A stretch of 64,000 nt of DNA from Isoetes taiwanensis. Its lineage: Eukaryota > Streptophyta > Lycopodiopsida > Isoetales > Isoetaceae. The stretch's first letter is position 1. Every line of letters starts with the position of its first letter. Position numbers and translations under genes: made by a program. The stretch covers positions 6,095,470-6,159,469 of the forward strand of contig JAJEKV010000045.1 in the NCBI GenBank assembly GCA_021234155.1, written 5' to 3'. The notes under the pieces are model-generated. The model was not told the origin of the DNA, searched no databases, and saw nothing but the letters and a program-made list of their open reading frames with translations. This document shows, piece by piece, positions 1 through 11,039 of the stretch.

Positions 1-63
1 CCATTGATATTCAAATGTGAAAATTCTATCTTGAAAAAACGTTCCAAGTGCAACCCTTAGAAG

Positions 64-103
64 AAGCCAATGGTTCACGTGATAAGCCAATGGTTCACGT
101 GAT
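64..103. repeat. Perfect 20-bp tandem duplication with G-boxes
   Basis: Two exact copies of a 20-bp unit (64-83 and 84-103). Each contains the palindromic G-box core CACGTG (76-81 and 96-101). G-boxes bind plant bZIP/bHLH factors, but no gene start is visible close downstream, so a regulatory role is only a possibility. Confidence 0.8.
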
Positions 104-315
104 ATGTTTCACCTCGAGGGTTATGATTGTCCTTCGTCCCCAAGTTAAGCCCGAGTTAAACCTTAAATCTACTTAATACTCAACCCATTCAATCAAGTAG
201 TCAACTATATACACAACCCCTACACAATTTGATTGAGGCCCGATTGAGGGCACTTGTGGACGGGCTTGTAACGGCTTATAGATGAGGTCTGTCTAAATTT
301 ATGAAACTGATTATA

Positions 316-450
316 AAAATATGGTAAGGGGTTTGGTTGAATTTAGAAAACTCATTGTACAAATATGGTAGGGGGTTTGAAGGAATTTATAGAACTCAGC
401 GTACGTATATGGTAGGGGGTATATCTAGAGTTTCTAAAAAATTCCGTATA
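316..450. repeat. Three diverged ~45-bp tandem copies
   Basis: The motif AATATGGTARGGGGTTT recurs at about 316, 361 and 405, each copy followed by a similar GAATTTA...AACTC stretch. It looks like an old local tandem array, possibly inside a small transposon remnant. Confidence 0.6.
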
Positions 451-2159
451 AGGGGGTTTTTTTGTGGATTTTTAACCGTATAAGGGCCTTTTACTTTAAC
501 CCTGTGCACGCACATGCCATATAGACCTTACATTAGCTGCACCCCCCGGGGGTTTGATAAGCTGATCTGATTGAGCACAACTTTATTTTATTGTGGAGTA
601 TAGGAGCAAGATCGGAGAAGCAAAGTTAAAAATCATGCATCTCCTGAAAATGTAAGGTTTCCCTGTCTAAAAGTTTTTGTTGTGATATTCTGCAAATTCC
701 AAGGCATCATGATGAGACACCTTATTAAGGCACATTTTTTGAGCCCACGTTAAGGGACATAAGATGAGAGCAGCTAGAGCTAAGTTTCTGCAACAGCAGA
801 GGAGTTTCTGCAACTTCCTTCAGGGTTTTTCATGAAAAGTATTTGCTTTACCTATCAGCTCCTTTGCAGTTGAATCAAGTGTTCATTTGTACTTTTTCTT
901 CAATAGGTTGAGTGCTGGAGGTGGAGAAACTATCATAAGGGATGTAACTGGAGGTGAGCATAGAAAGGTCCTACAAATCTTGCATTGTGACCTATGCTAA
1001 GTGATCCTTATTTTAAGTGATTCTTATATACTCAAAGTGGAGAGAGAACCCCTGCAACAAAACCAGAAGTCTTTGATCCTGGAGTTGGGAACTAATACAT
1101 CAAGTGCCGAGGGCTTTTTCTAACATTTTTCTGGAATTTTCTAAGTTTGTATGAGATCTAGATATTTTCCTTATGAATGTGACGCACAATTTCAGCAATG
1201 ACATCACATCCAAGCATAAGCAGAGCTACAAAGCAAACAAGTTAATGCATTGCTTAGAGTTTTTATTCTAACACAAAGAGAAGGAAATTTATGCATAGAG
1301 CTCAGCTGAGCTAAATAAATGGATATCACGAAAATATAGTATGATGGGAATTTCTAAAAACACATCAACAAAGAGATTCTATCGCCATGAAAAATGTAAT
1401 TCACCATTAACAAAGAGAATTGCTGGCATTAAAATAACACAAAGAATGTAATTCACGCTTGCTAGAATATTGTGCAAAAACGAAAAAGAAAAAACAAATT
1501 AATTCATTTGTCAACATTATCTTCAAATACATCTATATCATGTATGGAGCATTTTGACTAAAACTAAGTTATGGTAAGTAGATATAGTAAGATGCAGTGT
1601 TGAATGTAAGTGCAACAATTATATCAAATATGTAGCATTATAACAGGGGTTTTTTTGTGATTTTGTACGCTTTTTGGCATGGTTTTCATACGATTTCATG
1701 GGCGTATTTCAAAAAACGTACTAATGCGTACATCTAGAGTGCGCACTATATTTTAGCCTCATATTTATATAGTTTTTGTGTTGTCTAATTTTCCCCTATA
1801 ATTTTAATGGTGTAGATCAACTTTTTAGTTCGAGATCAAGGGCTCATAATGGAAGCCCCCTTTTGCTACTATAATTACATGCAATGATGGCATTCATATG
1901 AATAAATATGAATAATGTTTGAAAAGCCATGTAGATAATTATTATTGGGACGTGCTAAAAAAGGCCAAAGTGTTAAAAACATAGAACAGACTGTATTCTC
2001 GTTGTACGGTGGAACAGTAGCCGGACTTGAACAGAACGGATTTTGTGTTGCGAATTTGCTGCCGTTTCTTTCACCTTTGCTGCCGATTTGCCTACCTAGC
2101 TAGTTTGGCTACCTAGCTAGTTACTTGTTTGTTAATTCAGAGACAATTTACAACATGCA

Positions 2160-2430
2160 GACCTCGATCTTAGTTTCTAGGGTAAGGCTTGCTTTTGATT
2201 CACAGAGAAAAAGGAGCCGGGTGGGTTTGGCTACGAGCTTTGAATCCCCTTTCTGACTTGGCATATCCGTGCAATTTCTTCTTTCCAGGAGCAGGCTTTT
2301 CCATAATCGAGATCTTAGTTTCTAGGGTAAGTCTTCCTAGAACAAGGAGCAGGGTTTGGATACAAGCTTTAAATTCCCTATATGAACTTGGCAGGAGCAG
2401 GCTTTCCCTTTTCAAGAGTAGGCTTTCCCA
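2160..2430. repeat. Tandem duplication, period about 144 bp
   Basis: The phrase GATCTTAGTTTCTAGGGTAAG occurs at about 2166 and 2309, followed in both copies by an AAGGAGC...GGGTTTGG...AAGCTTT stretch and a GGAGCAGGCTTT element. ORFs crossing it on both strands show no protein family. Confidence 0.65.
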
Positions 2431-2610
2431 CCATAACATGGCTTTCGGTCGACCAGCATTTGCAGCGGCAATCCAACAGGTTCGTTTCCCTTTGAAATGA
2501 TGTCTTAGAAGCCACATATATTTCCAGGTGATGCCGGCATTCAGCAACCTGCTTAGACCATTCTGAAACCAGCTGCACAGAACTTTCAGCATAAAACTGA
2601 ACAGGGACCA

Positions 2611-3265
2611 GCTGAAGATAGGTCTGCGAAGATCTGTGGAAAACCTATGTATGTTATGCAGGAAAAAATTTGTACGTTTGGATGCAGAGCTTTCTTTAAT
2701 TTGCAAACTTCTGCAAGATTAATCTCTTTCAATGTGTTGGCCCAGATGTAGGCGCTAGATTTAACCCTAATGCAGGTTCCATACATTTCTATCTTCATCT
2801 TGGATTCCTGTAAGCAGAGGTCCATGTATGAAAAGCATTTGTGTTTGCACAAGTAATCAACAGATTGTTGGTTCATTGGCATTTGCTGGTCCTCCTTTAT
2901 GGCCCTGTTTTTTTGTACCACAAAAATGATAATGAGCTGAAGATAGGTCTGTGAAGATCTGTGCAAAACCTATGTACGTTATGCAGGAAAACATTTGTAC
3001 CTTTGGATGCAGGGCTTTCTTTAATTTGCAAACTTCTGCAAGATTAATCTCTTTCAATGGGCTGGTCCACATGTAGGTGCTAGATTTAACCCTAATGCAG
3101 GTTCCATACATTTCTATCTTCTTCTTGGATTCCTGCAAGCAGAGGTCGATGTATGAAAAGCATTTGTGTTTGCACAAGTAATCAACAGGTTGTTGGTTCA
3201 TTGGCATTTGCTGGTCCTCCTTTACATCATTCATGGCCCTATTTTTTTGTACCACAAAGATGATA
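2611..3265 (-). repeat. 325-bp tandem duplication, open on the minus strand in both copies
   Basis: Sequence from 2611 is repeated from 2936 with few differences. Both copies keep an open minus-strand frame of about 125-130 codons (2586-2966 and 2857-3255) whose translations are nearly identical, including Cys/His-containing and Lys-rich stretches. I recognise no family. The second copy differs by a small in-frame insertion near 3225. It may be a fragment of a decayed mobile-element protein or just a non-coding repeat with a long open frame by chance. Confidence 0.6.
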
Positions 3266-3444
3266 ATGAAAGCACGTTCATAGCTGTATATTAGCTACAC
3301 TTGCTGCTAACATTCTTTTATGTCATAGCCTTGCCTGTTGTCTTCATACCTAGCATACAAGCTGCAGCCAATGGGTATTACTTATTGCATTATTAAATTT
3401 ATTTGATTGCTAAATGGAAGAAGACATCTATAAATTTTGAGTTG

Positions 3445-3660
3445 GTGGCACGATCTATTCGTTAGCTCGGCTCAAGATGTTAGGTTATTTTCTTTTTTCC
3501 TGCTGGCCATGCCTAGGTTCAAATCCTAGGGGGCACTTTCAAAGCTATTTGAATTGACGAACGAACTAGAAAAAATTCGTAATGATATTATATGTGTGTG
3601 TTATTATATTATATGTGTTATTATATGTTATTATATGTGTTATATTGATAAAAGGATAAA
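3445..3660 (+). mobile_element. Putative tRNA-derived SINE
   Basis: A tRNA-like head is visible. GTTAGCTCGGCTCAAG resembles a pol III A box, and about 45 nt later GGTTCAAATCC (3516-3526) matches the B-box consensus GGTTCRANNCC inside a CCTAGGTTC...CCTAGG T-arm-like stem. An AT-rich tail with TATTATATGTGTT repeats (about 3583-3645) follows. There is no CCA end and no clean cloverleaf, so a SINE is more likely than a functional tRNA gene. Confidence 0.45.
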
Positions 3661-3907
3661 TGTGATGAGGATAGAAAAGAAAAGCCTGTCATAATGATGT
3701 TGCCATATTGATGTAATATGGATCCAACCGTCAATGTAGACCAAGACAAGATAAAATATCATCCTTGTCATTGGAGCTGGGAGAATCTACCAGAACCACA
3801 AAACAGGCACACTGGATTCTCGTTAGAATATACATTAGGAATAATGAGTGGACGTATAGTTTATTAAAACATTAAGGCCCCGAAGGGGCCAAATTTTTTT
3901 TTGGTTA

Positions 3908-4296
3908 ACACACAAACCATTACATCCAACACTTTAAAATTAAATCCCCCTTGAAACCCCCTTTGGTTTGGGTGCATATTCACACGGGGGGTGACGTAGG
4001 GCAGCGAGAGCTCCTAAAATTATGTTTCGCATGTACAAAACCAACACCATATAGTATATTACTACAAATCTTATAGTATTTTGCAAAACTTGTTATACAG
4101 TATAGCAAATTTTGTACATGCATACCCCACAAATGAGGAACTTTACGTACGGTGTAGATTAAGGAATAAAGAGTGAATATGCCTATCCAACAGCTCTCGA
4201 TGCCCGGAGTCACCCCCCGTGTGAATATGCACCCAAACCAAAGGGGGTTTCAAGGGGGATTTAATTTTAAAGTGTTGGATGTAATGGTTTGTGTGT
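3908..4296. mobile_element. Foldback element with perfect 88-bp inverted arms
   Basis: The left arm (3908-3995) is an exact reverse complement of the right arm (4209-4296) over 88 bp, around a loop of about 213 bp. The arms end internally with GGGGGGTGAC / GTCACCCCCC. There is no obvious target-site duplication at the outer ends and no coding capacity. Zero mismatches over 88 bp implies a recent origin or gene conversion. The right flank carries three copies of a CAGATGCAACATA motif that recurs near 13744. Confidence 0.8.
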
Positions 4297-4584
4297 CAGA
4301 TGCAACATAAATGTCAGATGCAACATACACCGTTAATTCAGATGCAACATACACTATTAACACAAGGCCCCCAAAAATTAACTTATATTCATAATCAGGA
4401 TGGAAACTAGTATAAGAGTGGTTTTTATTACATGCAATTCGTAATCTCAATAAAAACTACATGTCAATCATGGTTTGATGAAATCAATGCTAGTTTGATC
4501 ATAACTCTTATACTAATTTTATATCTTATACTAGTTACTTAGAATTATTACTGATTTAGGCAGTGGTTTTTGAGCGTACATTTC

Positions 4585-7093
4585 CAAGGACTCCATTCTT
4601 CCAAATGCTATTGATTCTATGGACATCTCTCTAATTGCAATTCCTGGGGTGGGGAGGAGGAAATTTTTAAAACCCTTTTGAGCTTCTCCAAGAACAAATC
4701 TCCTGGTCCTGATGGCTTCCCCCCAAAATTCTATTCTCAATTTTGGGACATTATGAAATCTGATATTATTGGCTTTGTGCATGGATTTTAGAATTCTGAT
4801 CATTTGCACTCTTCCATTTCTGCTGGTTTCATTACTTTAGTGCCAAAGGTGGATAATCCTACTTCCTTCAATGAATGGAGACCAATCTCTCTCGCCAATT
4901 CTTCTTACAAACTCTGTGCCAAAATTATTGCTAGAAGAATCCAGGCTTTTCTCCAGAAAAATATAAGTATCAACCAATCTGCATTTCTACCAAACAGATT
5001 TATCCTAGATAATTATATTAGTGCTATGGAAGGCTTGCATTGGAATAGGATCTCCCATCAATCTTGTATTCTGCTCAAATTAGATTTTAAGAGAGCTTTT
5101 GATACTGTCAGTTGGGATTTCATTGACATTGCTCTCAAAAAAATGGGTTTTCACACCAAGCTCATATCTCTTATTCATGGTCTAAATTCTATGTCCAACT
5201 CTGCTGTCCTGATCAATGGATCTCCTTCAAATTTCTTTCCCTTGGCAAGAGGTGTTAGACAGGGTTGCCCTTTGGCCCCTTATCTTTTTCTCATTATTGC
5301 TGAAATGCTCACGAGATGTGTTCTCCATATGCAAAATTCTGGACTGTTAACTGGCCTTTCTCTTCCCAATAACTTGGATATGCTTACAATTTCACAGTAT
5401 GCTGATGACACTTTTGTATTCTTGGATTCCAATCCCAACAATATCAATACCTTTCTAGATCTTCTTAAGGAGTTCTCTGCAGCATCTGGAGTTCATCTCA
5501 ATATTGATAAAAGTAAGATCATAGGAGATGTCACTCAGTCTTATATTTGTGACATTCAAGTTCTGAATCCTAATCAAGCTTCCAAATTATTAGGTATGCC
5601 TCTCTCTCTAAGTCCAAATTTAAAGGGTCTTTGGGATCCTATCCTGCAAAGAATCAAAAGAAAACTGAATAATTATAGGAATTGCCTATCTTTTGCAGGC
5701 AGGACAATCATTGCAAACTCAGTTTTAGCTTCCTCTCATGTGTACTTTTCTTCAGCTCTTATTGCTCCTAAATCAATTTACTCTGAGTTGGAAAGGGTTA
5801 TTAGAAATTTCATCTGGAATTAATTGGAATTCTGTCTCCAGGCCTAAAAATTTGGGGGGACTTGGCTGTAAAAATCTTCACCTTCAGGCTTGTTCTCTGG
5901 CAGGGAAATATATCTGGAGAACTATCATGGGAAATAATTCTGCTGCATCTCAGTTCATCGAGTACTGGCTTAATTGCTCCTAGCCTACTGGACATCCCAC
6001 TATTAAGCATTCCCTTCCTCAATCTGCTTTTGTGGACATTCACCCTGCTCCTAATACTTCTCCTCTGATGAGAAATCTAATAATGGCCTGGAATAAAATT
6101 CATCCTGTGCTTCTGAGAGACAATATTCCTCAAGCCACTATGAACACTGATCTTTTTTGGTCACCAATCTTCTCTGATCAGTTCTCTAATACAATGGCCA
6201 TTAAACATCCTAAGATTTACAGAAAATGGTCTAACAAAGGGATCACTGCTATAAAGGATCTTTACAGGGAGAATAACACCTTCATAACTTGGACTGCTCT
6301 GAAGACTGTTCTAAGGGGTACCTCTAGTGATAAGAAGCTTTTTCTGCATTTTAAGAATATCTTGGCTTCCTTCAATAATTTTGGTGACTATAGTAAATCT
6401 CTTGGTTGCTCCATAAATGGAAAACATGCTTACAGGGTCAAAGAAATTTATACCTTGATTAATGTGACTGATGCTCCACTTAAGGCTTTGCAGAAATGGT
6501 CATTAGATCAAGCTCAAGTTCAGTCTCTTTTTGAAAATGTTTGGAAGTCATTTTGTACTCCTAAAATTTGCTTCTTCGTTTGGTTGATTGCCCATAAAAG
6601 TCTAACAAACTTGGTTTCTCTATCTAGAAGATGCAATGTAACTTCAATATGTAGCTCTGGATGTCTTCAGGAAGAGGATTTACAACATATTTTCCTTTGT
6701 CCCAAACTGAGACCCTTCTGGGCTTGGTTCCTAAATAAGCTTGGCCCATTTTTGAAAAACAGAAATTTCAGTGATATTATTCAATTCCTGCAACAGGGTG
6801 ACATTTTTGCAAACACTCTTGTGCACACTGCCTTATGGAATATTTGGAAATCCAGAAATAGGGTTCTCTATGCATCTAAACCTCTCTCCATTTTCTGGAT
6901 CAAAATGCATTTTCAATTAGATATTGAAGCCATTGCAACGTGCCACAAAAGAAAATTGGGGGACAGTTATAATACTTGCTGGAATTCTATTGGACTATAC
7001 AGGGGCCATTTTGATTTGTTTGTGTCTTCTCTCAATGTTATTGATTCTAATGCTCCATATTCTGACTGTGACAGAATACTTAATGTTTCTTAA
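4585..7093 (+). pseudogene. LINE-A ORF2: reverse transcriptase and zf-RVT region
   Basis: This encodes the L1-clade reverse transcriptase that copies the element RNA at the nick. The RT landmarks appear in order: KNKSPGPDGFPP near 4690, LDFKRAFDTVSWD (motif A, about 5083), GVRQGCPLAPYLF (motif B, about 5250) and the catalytic QYADD (motif C, about 5398). The C-terminal part (6032-7093) includes the plant zf-RVT region with CTPKICFFVWLIAHKS and a later C..C...H zinc-knuckle-like stretch (about 6640-6700). Breaks seen: a TAG at about 4789, a frame change near 5815-5823 and a TAG at 5981-5983, after which the same frame continues. The endonuclease domain is absent because of 5' truncation. Family assignment is secure. 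Confidence 0.9.
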
Positions 7094-7550
7094 GGGAGAA
7101 GGTGCCACAAAACTGGACACAGATGTTGACAGTTATGAATTAGCCATGTATCAGAGTCAACAAGTTGGGAAAAAGTTAACACTGAAGCAATTGTGTGAGC
7201 TGACAGATGATTTTTTGAATGAGGTTGAAAGTTCTAGAACAAGAGAAGCAGTATGGGCAGGAATATATACTCGAGAGTTCATGCAGATGCACATCTTGTT
7301 TGAATTCTTATTTAATACTCATTTCAGTATGACAGAAACTCAGTTGAGTAGGTTCAGGGAAATGTACTACAGCCATAAACTGTTGACAGACTTATATGGT
7401 ACCCTTCTTCTTCTGATGGGGAAGGAAAGTTTGACAAAGTTATTGGTGCAAAATGATAAAGGGCAAGGCAGTTACATCTTGGGTTCTACAGCAGAGTTTT
7501 ACCAGCACTATAATGAATGGTTTAACAACAACCTTGGCAGTCAAATCTAA
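7083..7550 (+). CDS. Extra 3' ORF of LINE-A, unknown function (155 aa)
   Basis: An intact ORF starts at the ATG at 7083 and overlaps the end of ORF2 by 11 nt in another frame. It runs to TAA at 7548-7550, before the element's 3' UTR and poly(A). The product is acidic to neutral and looks helical, with amphipathic stretches such as REFMQMHILFEFLFNTHF and a mid-protein LLLLMGKESLTKLL segment. It has no zinc knuckle, RNase H signature or membrane segment that I can name. Plant L1 elements normally have two ORFs, so this is either a lineage-specific third ORF or a captured host exon. It stays open while ORF2 has decayed. I do not recognise a family. Confidence 0.5.
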   Translation: MFLKGEGATKLDTDVDSYELAMYQSQQVGKKLTLKQLCELTDDFLNEVESSRTREAVWAGIYTREFMQMHILFEFLFNTHFSMTETQLSRFREMYYSHKLLTDLYGTLLLLMGKESLTKLLVQNDKGQGSYILGSTAEFYQHYNEWFNNNLGSQI

Positions 7551-7958
7551 ACCTTTGATCCCTCATTACAGCCTTCCATTTCATTTTACATATCCTATCA
7601 TTCCTATCATCCAAGTTCATCTCTATGATTTCCAGAAAACAGCTCTTGTGAAATCATGGTTGGTTTTTTGTTTGCTTTTACAGGAAATTAAGAGCAGGAA
7701 CTTGAAGACTTTTTACTGCATACATCACCCCAAGGAGTAGAACTACACTTAAGTTCTTTAAGTTTACTATTGGATTTTATTACTCTTCTTATCTACTGCT
7801 ACCTCTATTTGCATATTATTTTTACTACTTCTACTTGATGCTCATAAAGAGTATCAATTTTCTCCAATTGTCATACCTGATAGGTGGACAAAAGGATTGT
7901 ATGGCTTTATCTAATTAATGGAAAAATCTACCCTTACTCTCAAAAAAAAAAAAAAAAA
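7551..7958 (+). other. LINE-A 3' UTR and poly(A)
   Basis: An AT-rich, non-coding tail after the extra ORF that ends in ACTCTC followed by 17 A (7942-7958). This marks the 3' end of the retrotransposon. Confidence 0.8.
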
Positions 7959-8277
7959 TTATAATTTAAGATGATTTTACATAGTAGTTATCATTATCAT
8001 ATATATTTTTTTAGCATAGTTTTAGTGCTCCCAAGCTTTTAAGGTTAGTTCAAAAACCATGTTCGATTTTGCAAGCGTGATATGGCTTTTGGCTCATGCT
8101 GTTTTACTATGCTTTTAAGTAGTCTAATATGCTAGTTTATCTTGTTGCTTTTTTTATACACTTGTTTGAATCCTTGAAGTCACTACTGACTTTGAGCATA
8201 GTTTTATGTATTAACTAATGATTCCAACTACACAATCTAGTTTCACACTACTTTTAGAACATGATTCTAAATTGTAA

Positions 8278-9430
8278 CTAGTTACGGTGCCCAGCGTTGC
8301 TGGGCATAGTTGGGGAACCTATAAATGATAATCCAGCAACTTCTTGCAACGTTCATTTAAATAATATCTCTACGTTTATTGGTTCATTCTCCACAACACT
8401 TAGGTAGAGATATAATATAATTATTGTCTATAGTGTGTGATAGTAAGTAGATGCCAATGCAATATAATTGAAGCCATAATTGGTCATCAGATAGTGAATA
8501 TCGGCTATGTAAGAGTCTCAACGCAACATTTAACATCCATTATTTTTGCCAAGTGTAAGGGCAGGTGATTGCACGAACCTTAAGAAATAATTTGTGATTA
8601 CAACAAAATAAAACAATGCAACATTTAGCCTCCATTATTTTTGCCAAGTGTAAGGGCATGTGATTACACAAACCTTAAGAAATAATTTGTGATTGCAACA
8701 AAATAAAACTATGCTCTTAACATAACTTGCTATGTGAAGGCAATATAGATATGACCATGGGTGCATGCCTATAAAACAAAATTCAAAATGGAGAGAGTTA
8801 AGAGGGCAGTCAACATAAGAAACATAATTAAAAGCTATAAGCGGGAGATGAATAAATTGTTGGTTGAATGCTCTGTTGTTTGATGTGCTTACCAAGCTTT
8901 TGAACAGTTCTCAAATGCTAGCCTCTCCTCCATAGCTCTATTTTGCCTCTAAAGCCGAATTTGAGATAAACATACTATGTAATATAGATGCTATATTTGC
9001 AAATAGTTTTTGGCACCGGAAGTGGAACTTGCATCTTCTGTACTCAATAATCAAGCCTTTAATTTCTAAACAACATGCGGCTACTATAACAAGATCTACC
9101 TCATCCATGAAAATATTCTAAACCACTCCAATCATCACATTCTCGCTCCATTGCAAAGCGATTAAGCTCATTCTCTTCTAATCTACTTTGCCTTGTAGGC
9201 TTCTAGTGAAATGTGTTCTGTGAGTTGTGCCAGTTCATCTCCACGGAAATAACAATGCAGCTGTAAGGTGCATGCTGCTCGGCATGTTGTACAAAAAGAA
9301 AACACAACAGCCACAATTTAAATGTTTTTAAATAAGTATAAGTTTGATTTAAAGCAAAACTATCATGCAACAATAATTGCTTGCATTACTTTGAAAAATA
9401 ACGGCTTTATATGAAACTTTAAGACTCTTG
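8278..9430 (-). mobile_element. Non-autonomous Helitron (3' end firm, 5' end uncertain)
   Basis: Read on the minus strand, the element ends with a stem-loop TGCCCAGC-AAC-GCTGGGCA (8288-8306), then 6 nt, then CTAG (8278-8281) followed by T. This is the Helitron 3' structure of hairpin plus CTRR inserted at A/T. The 5' terminus is not certain. An AT-rich leader containing ATATAAAGCCGTTATTTTTC (minus strand, about 9395-9425) is a plausible start. No Rep/helicase ORF is present, so the element would be non-autonomous. Confidence 0.55.
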
Positions 9431-10208
9431 AAATCAACTAGTTCATAACGAGGCTGTTTAGTTTTTGCTACCTTCTGTGCTCTCTCCCCATTCCCAAGTT
9501 TAGTAGCTAACTCCGCGCAATCTCCACTTCATGTATGGTTGCCTGATGCTATGGAAGGACCCACTCCTATTTTAGTCCCTATTCATGCTGCCTCCCTTCT
9601 TAGGGAGGTCAAATTGATCAATAATCTTAGGGAAGTCAAATTGATCAATGAATCTAATTGAGTTCAAAATTTGATTATGAGCTACTGACAATCCCTCGCC
9701 CGCATATTGCGAGAAAAGTTTAACTTGCAAGACATTTAGGAGAACTACCAATTTTATTGTTTGGTGTCGGTTCTATCATCTCTACTTTTGGAACAAGGCA
9801 AAGGGGGTAGTTTTTTACTTTTTCAACATAATGACAGAGTCAAACTGTCGTTATGGTGTCAAATGGGCATGGTACTTGAATTGAAGATTCAAGGGTTGGA
9901 CAAGGGACTAGACCTTAAAGGGGGGCTTAAGTTGTAGCCCTTTTCCAAGGAGGAGAGTTTGAAAAGGCAACCATAATGGTTCAATAACGTTAATCTGACA
10001 TTGCCTATAGCCAATCTCGGGGTTTATTTAAGATTTATTTAATCCTAGAAGTAGTGGTACTTGAAATAGACGGTCAAACAAGGGAGGAAGTGGGCCTATG
10101 TTGTAGACCTGTTCTAGAGTTGTCAGAGTGGTTAAATCGCTAGAACAGGTGGCGTGGTACTTGAATCAAAGATTCAAGTGTAGTTAACTAGACCCATGAA
10201 GTCAGACC
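9431..10208. other. No gene recognised
   Basis: Low-complexity to average intergenic sequence without long ORFs. A TTGATCAAT-containing phrase is duplicated near 9615-9650, and nothing else stands out. Confidence 0.5.
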
Positions 10209-10211
10209 TAA

Positions 10212-10397
10212 GGGTGCTTTCCCATGGGCGGAAAACCTCCAGGTTTTTTGAAGGTCTGGTCTGCTTTTCCGATGTTCCCATGAGCTAAGAACCTGAGTGG
10301 CTGAAGTTAAAAACCTCATTTGGAAAGCAATCCCAACGATTACTTTTGGACCCGGGTCTGACCTCATCCAGGTCCGTCTGTCCATGGGAAAGCACCC
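10212..10397. mobile_element. Tourist-like MITE with TAA target duplication
   Basis: Terminal inverted repeats GGGTGCTTTCCCATGG (10212-10227) and its reverse complement (10382-10397) bound a 186-bp element. The flanks are TAA at 10209-10211 and 10398-10400, the 3-bp TWA duplication typical of PIF/Harbinger transposons. It has no coding capacity. Confidence 0.75.
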
Positions 10398-10400
10398 TAA

Positions 10401-11039
10401 GTTGAAGCCTTTTCTTGAGAAGGGGGGGTCAGGATATAACGACTTTAGAACTCCAATTTGACTCTAGCTACCCGTTGTGTTGACAACTTTTGTCTAGCCG
10501 ATCTCTATTCTAGAAGTAGCAAGGTGTTTGAATGGAAGCTTAGATGGTTGAACAAGGGAAGTTGGGCCTACATTGTATCTCGATTCTAGAGTTGCTAGAT
10601 TGGTCGACATTATAAGAACTTAAATGGATCTATGTAAATGGTAATGAGACAAGCAAAAGTTATAACCTTCATGTCTTTGAACCCAGATCAAATCTGGTTT
10701 GACATAAGTCTATGCCACTCCTAATTTGCAGAGGCATCATAGGAAACGAGGAGGGCATGGGATTAAACGTGCATGTGTATGCATGTGAGCAAAGATATTG
10801 TAGATGTGCATTAATTGGTTAAAACTTGCGAAATGAATGTTTAGGCAACCTTGCCCACAGCTTTGTAAAAATGCAATAACATGTAATACTACCTTTTTTT
10901 TTTTTTTTTGGGGGATGTGTGTTAGCCAATCTTGGCATATGTAAAATGTAATCTTGGCTTACGTAATACAAATATAACCCTAAGGAATAGAATAGAATAG
11001 GAAAAAAAAAAAAAAAAAAAAAAGGAGCGTGGTGTCTAT
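10401..11039. other. No gene; T16 and A22 tracts
   Basis: Intergenic sequence with a T16 run at 10894-10909 and an A22 run at 11002-11023, facing each other about 90 bp apart. These could be tails of two small retroelements in opposite orientation, but no element body is recognisable. Confidence 0.4.

Larger units (their letters stand above)
1..2150. other. Intergenic, no gene recognised
   Basis: No credible coding region is visible. The stretch is AT-rich with short tandem repeats (listed separately) and a C6G5 palindromic run near 541-552. Everything else here appears unstructured. Confidence 0.6.
4540..7958 (+). mobile_element. 5'-truncated L1-type LINE (LINE-A)
   Basis: A non-LTR retrotransposon beginning inside ORF2, just upstream of the reverse transcriptase. 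ORF1 and the endonuclease are missing. It runs through RT, the zf-RVT zinc-knuckle region, an extra 3' ORF and a 3' UTR, to a 17-nt poly(A) at 7942-7958. No convincing target-site duplication was found, so the 5' limit is approximate. Internal stops and a frameshift show it is inactive as read. Confidence 0.9.

Noticed and set aside
2200-2706. 168-codon minus-strand ORF
   Set aside because: Spans the start of the tandem repeat and intergenic sequence. The translation changes character along its length and resembles no protein.
3480-3540. Functional tRNA gene
   Set aside because: B box and A-box-like sequences are present, but no acceptor stem or anticodon loop can be paired. SINE origin is more likely.
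6924-7082. Upstream extension of the LINE-A third ORF with a hydrophobic stretch
   Set aside because: This part is antiphase translation of ORF2 coding sequence. The ATG at 7083 is the natural start.
4540-7980. Target-site duplication around LINE-A
   Set aside because: TTATAATTTAAG after the poly(A) has only a loose resemblance to sequence near 4535-4555. It is not convincing enough to report.
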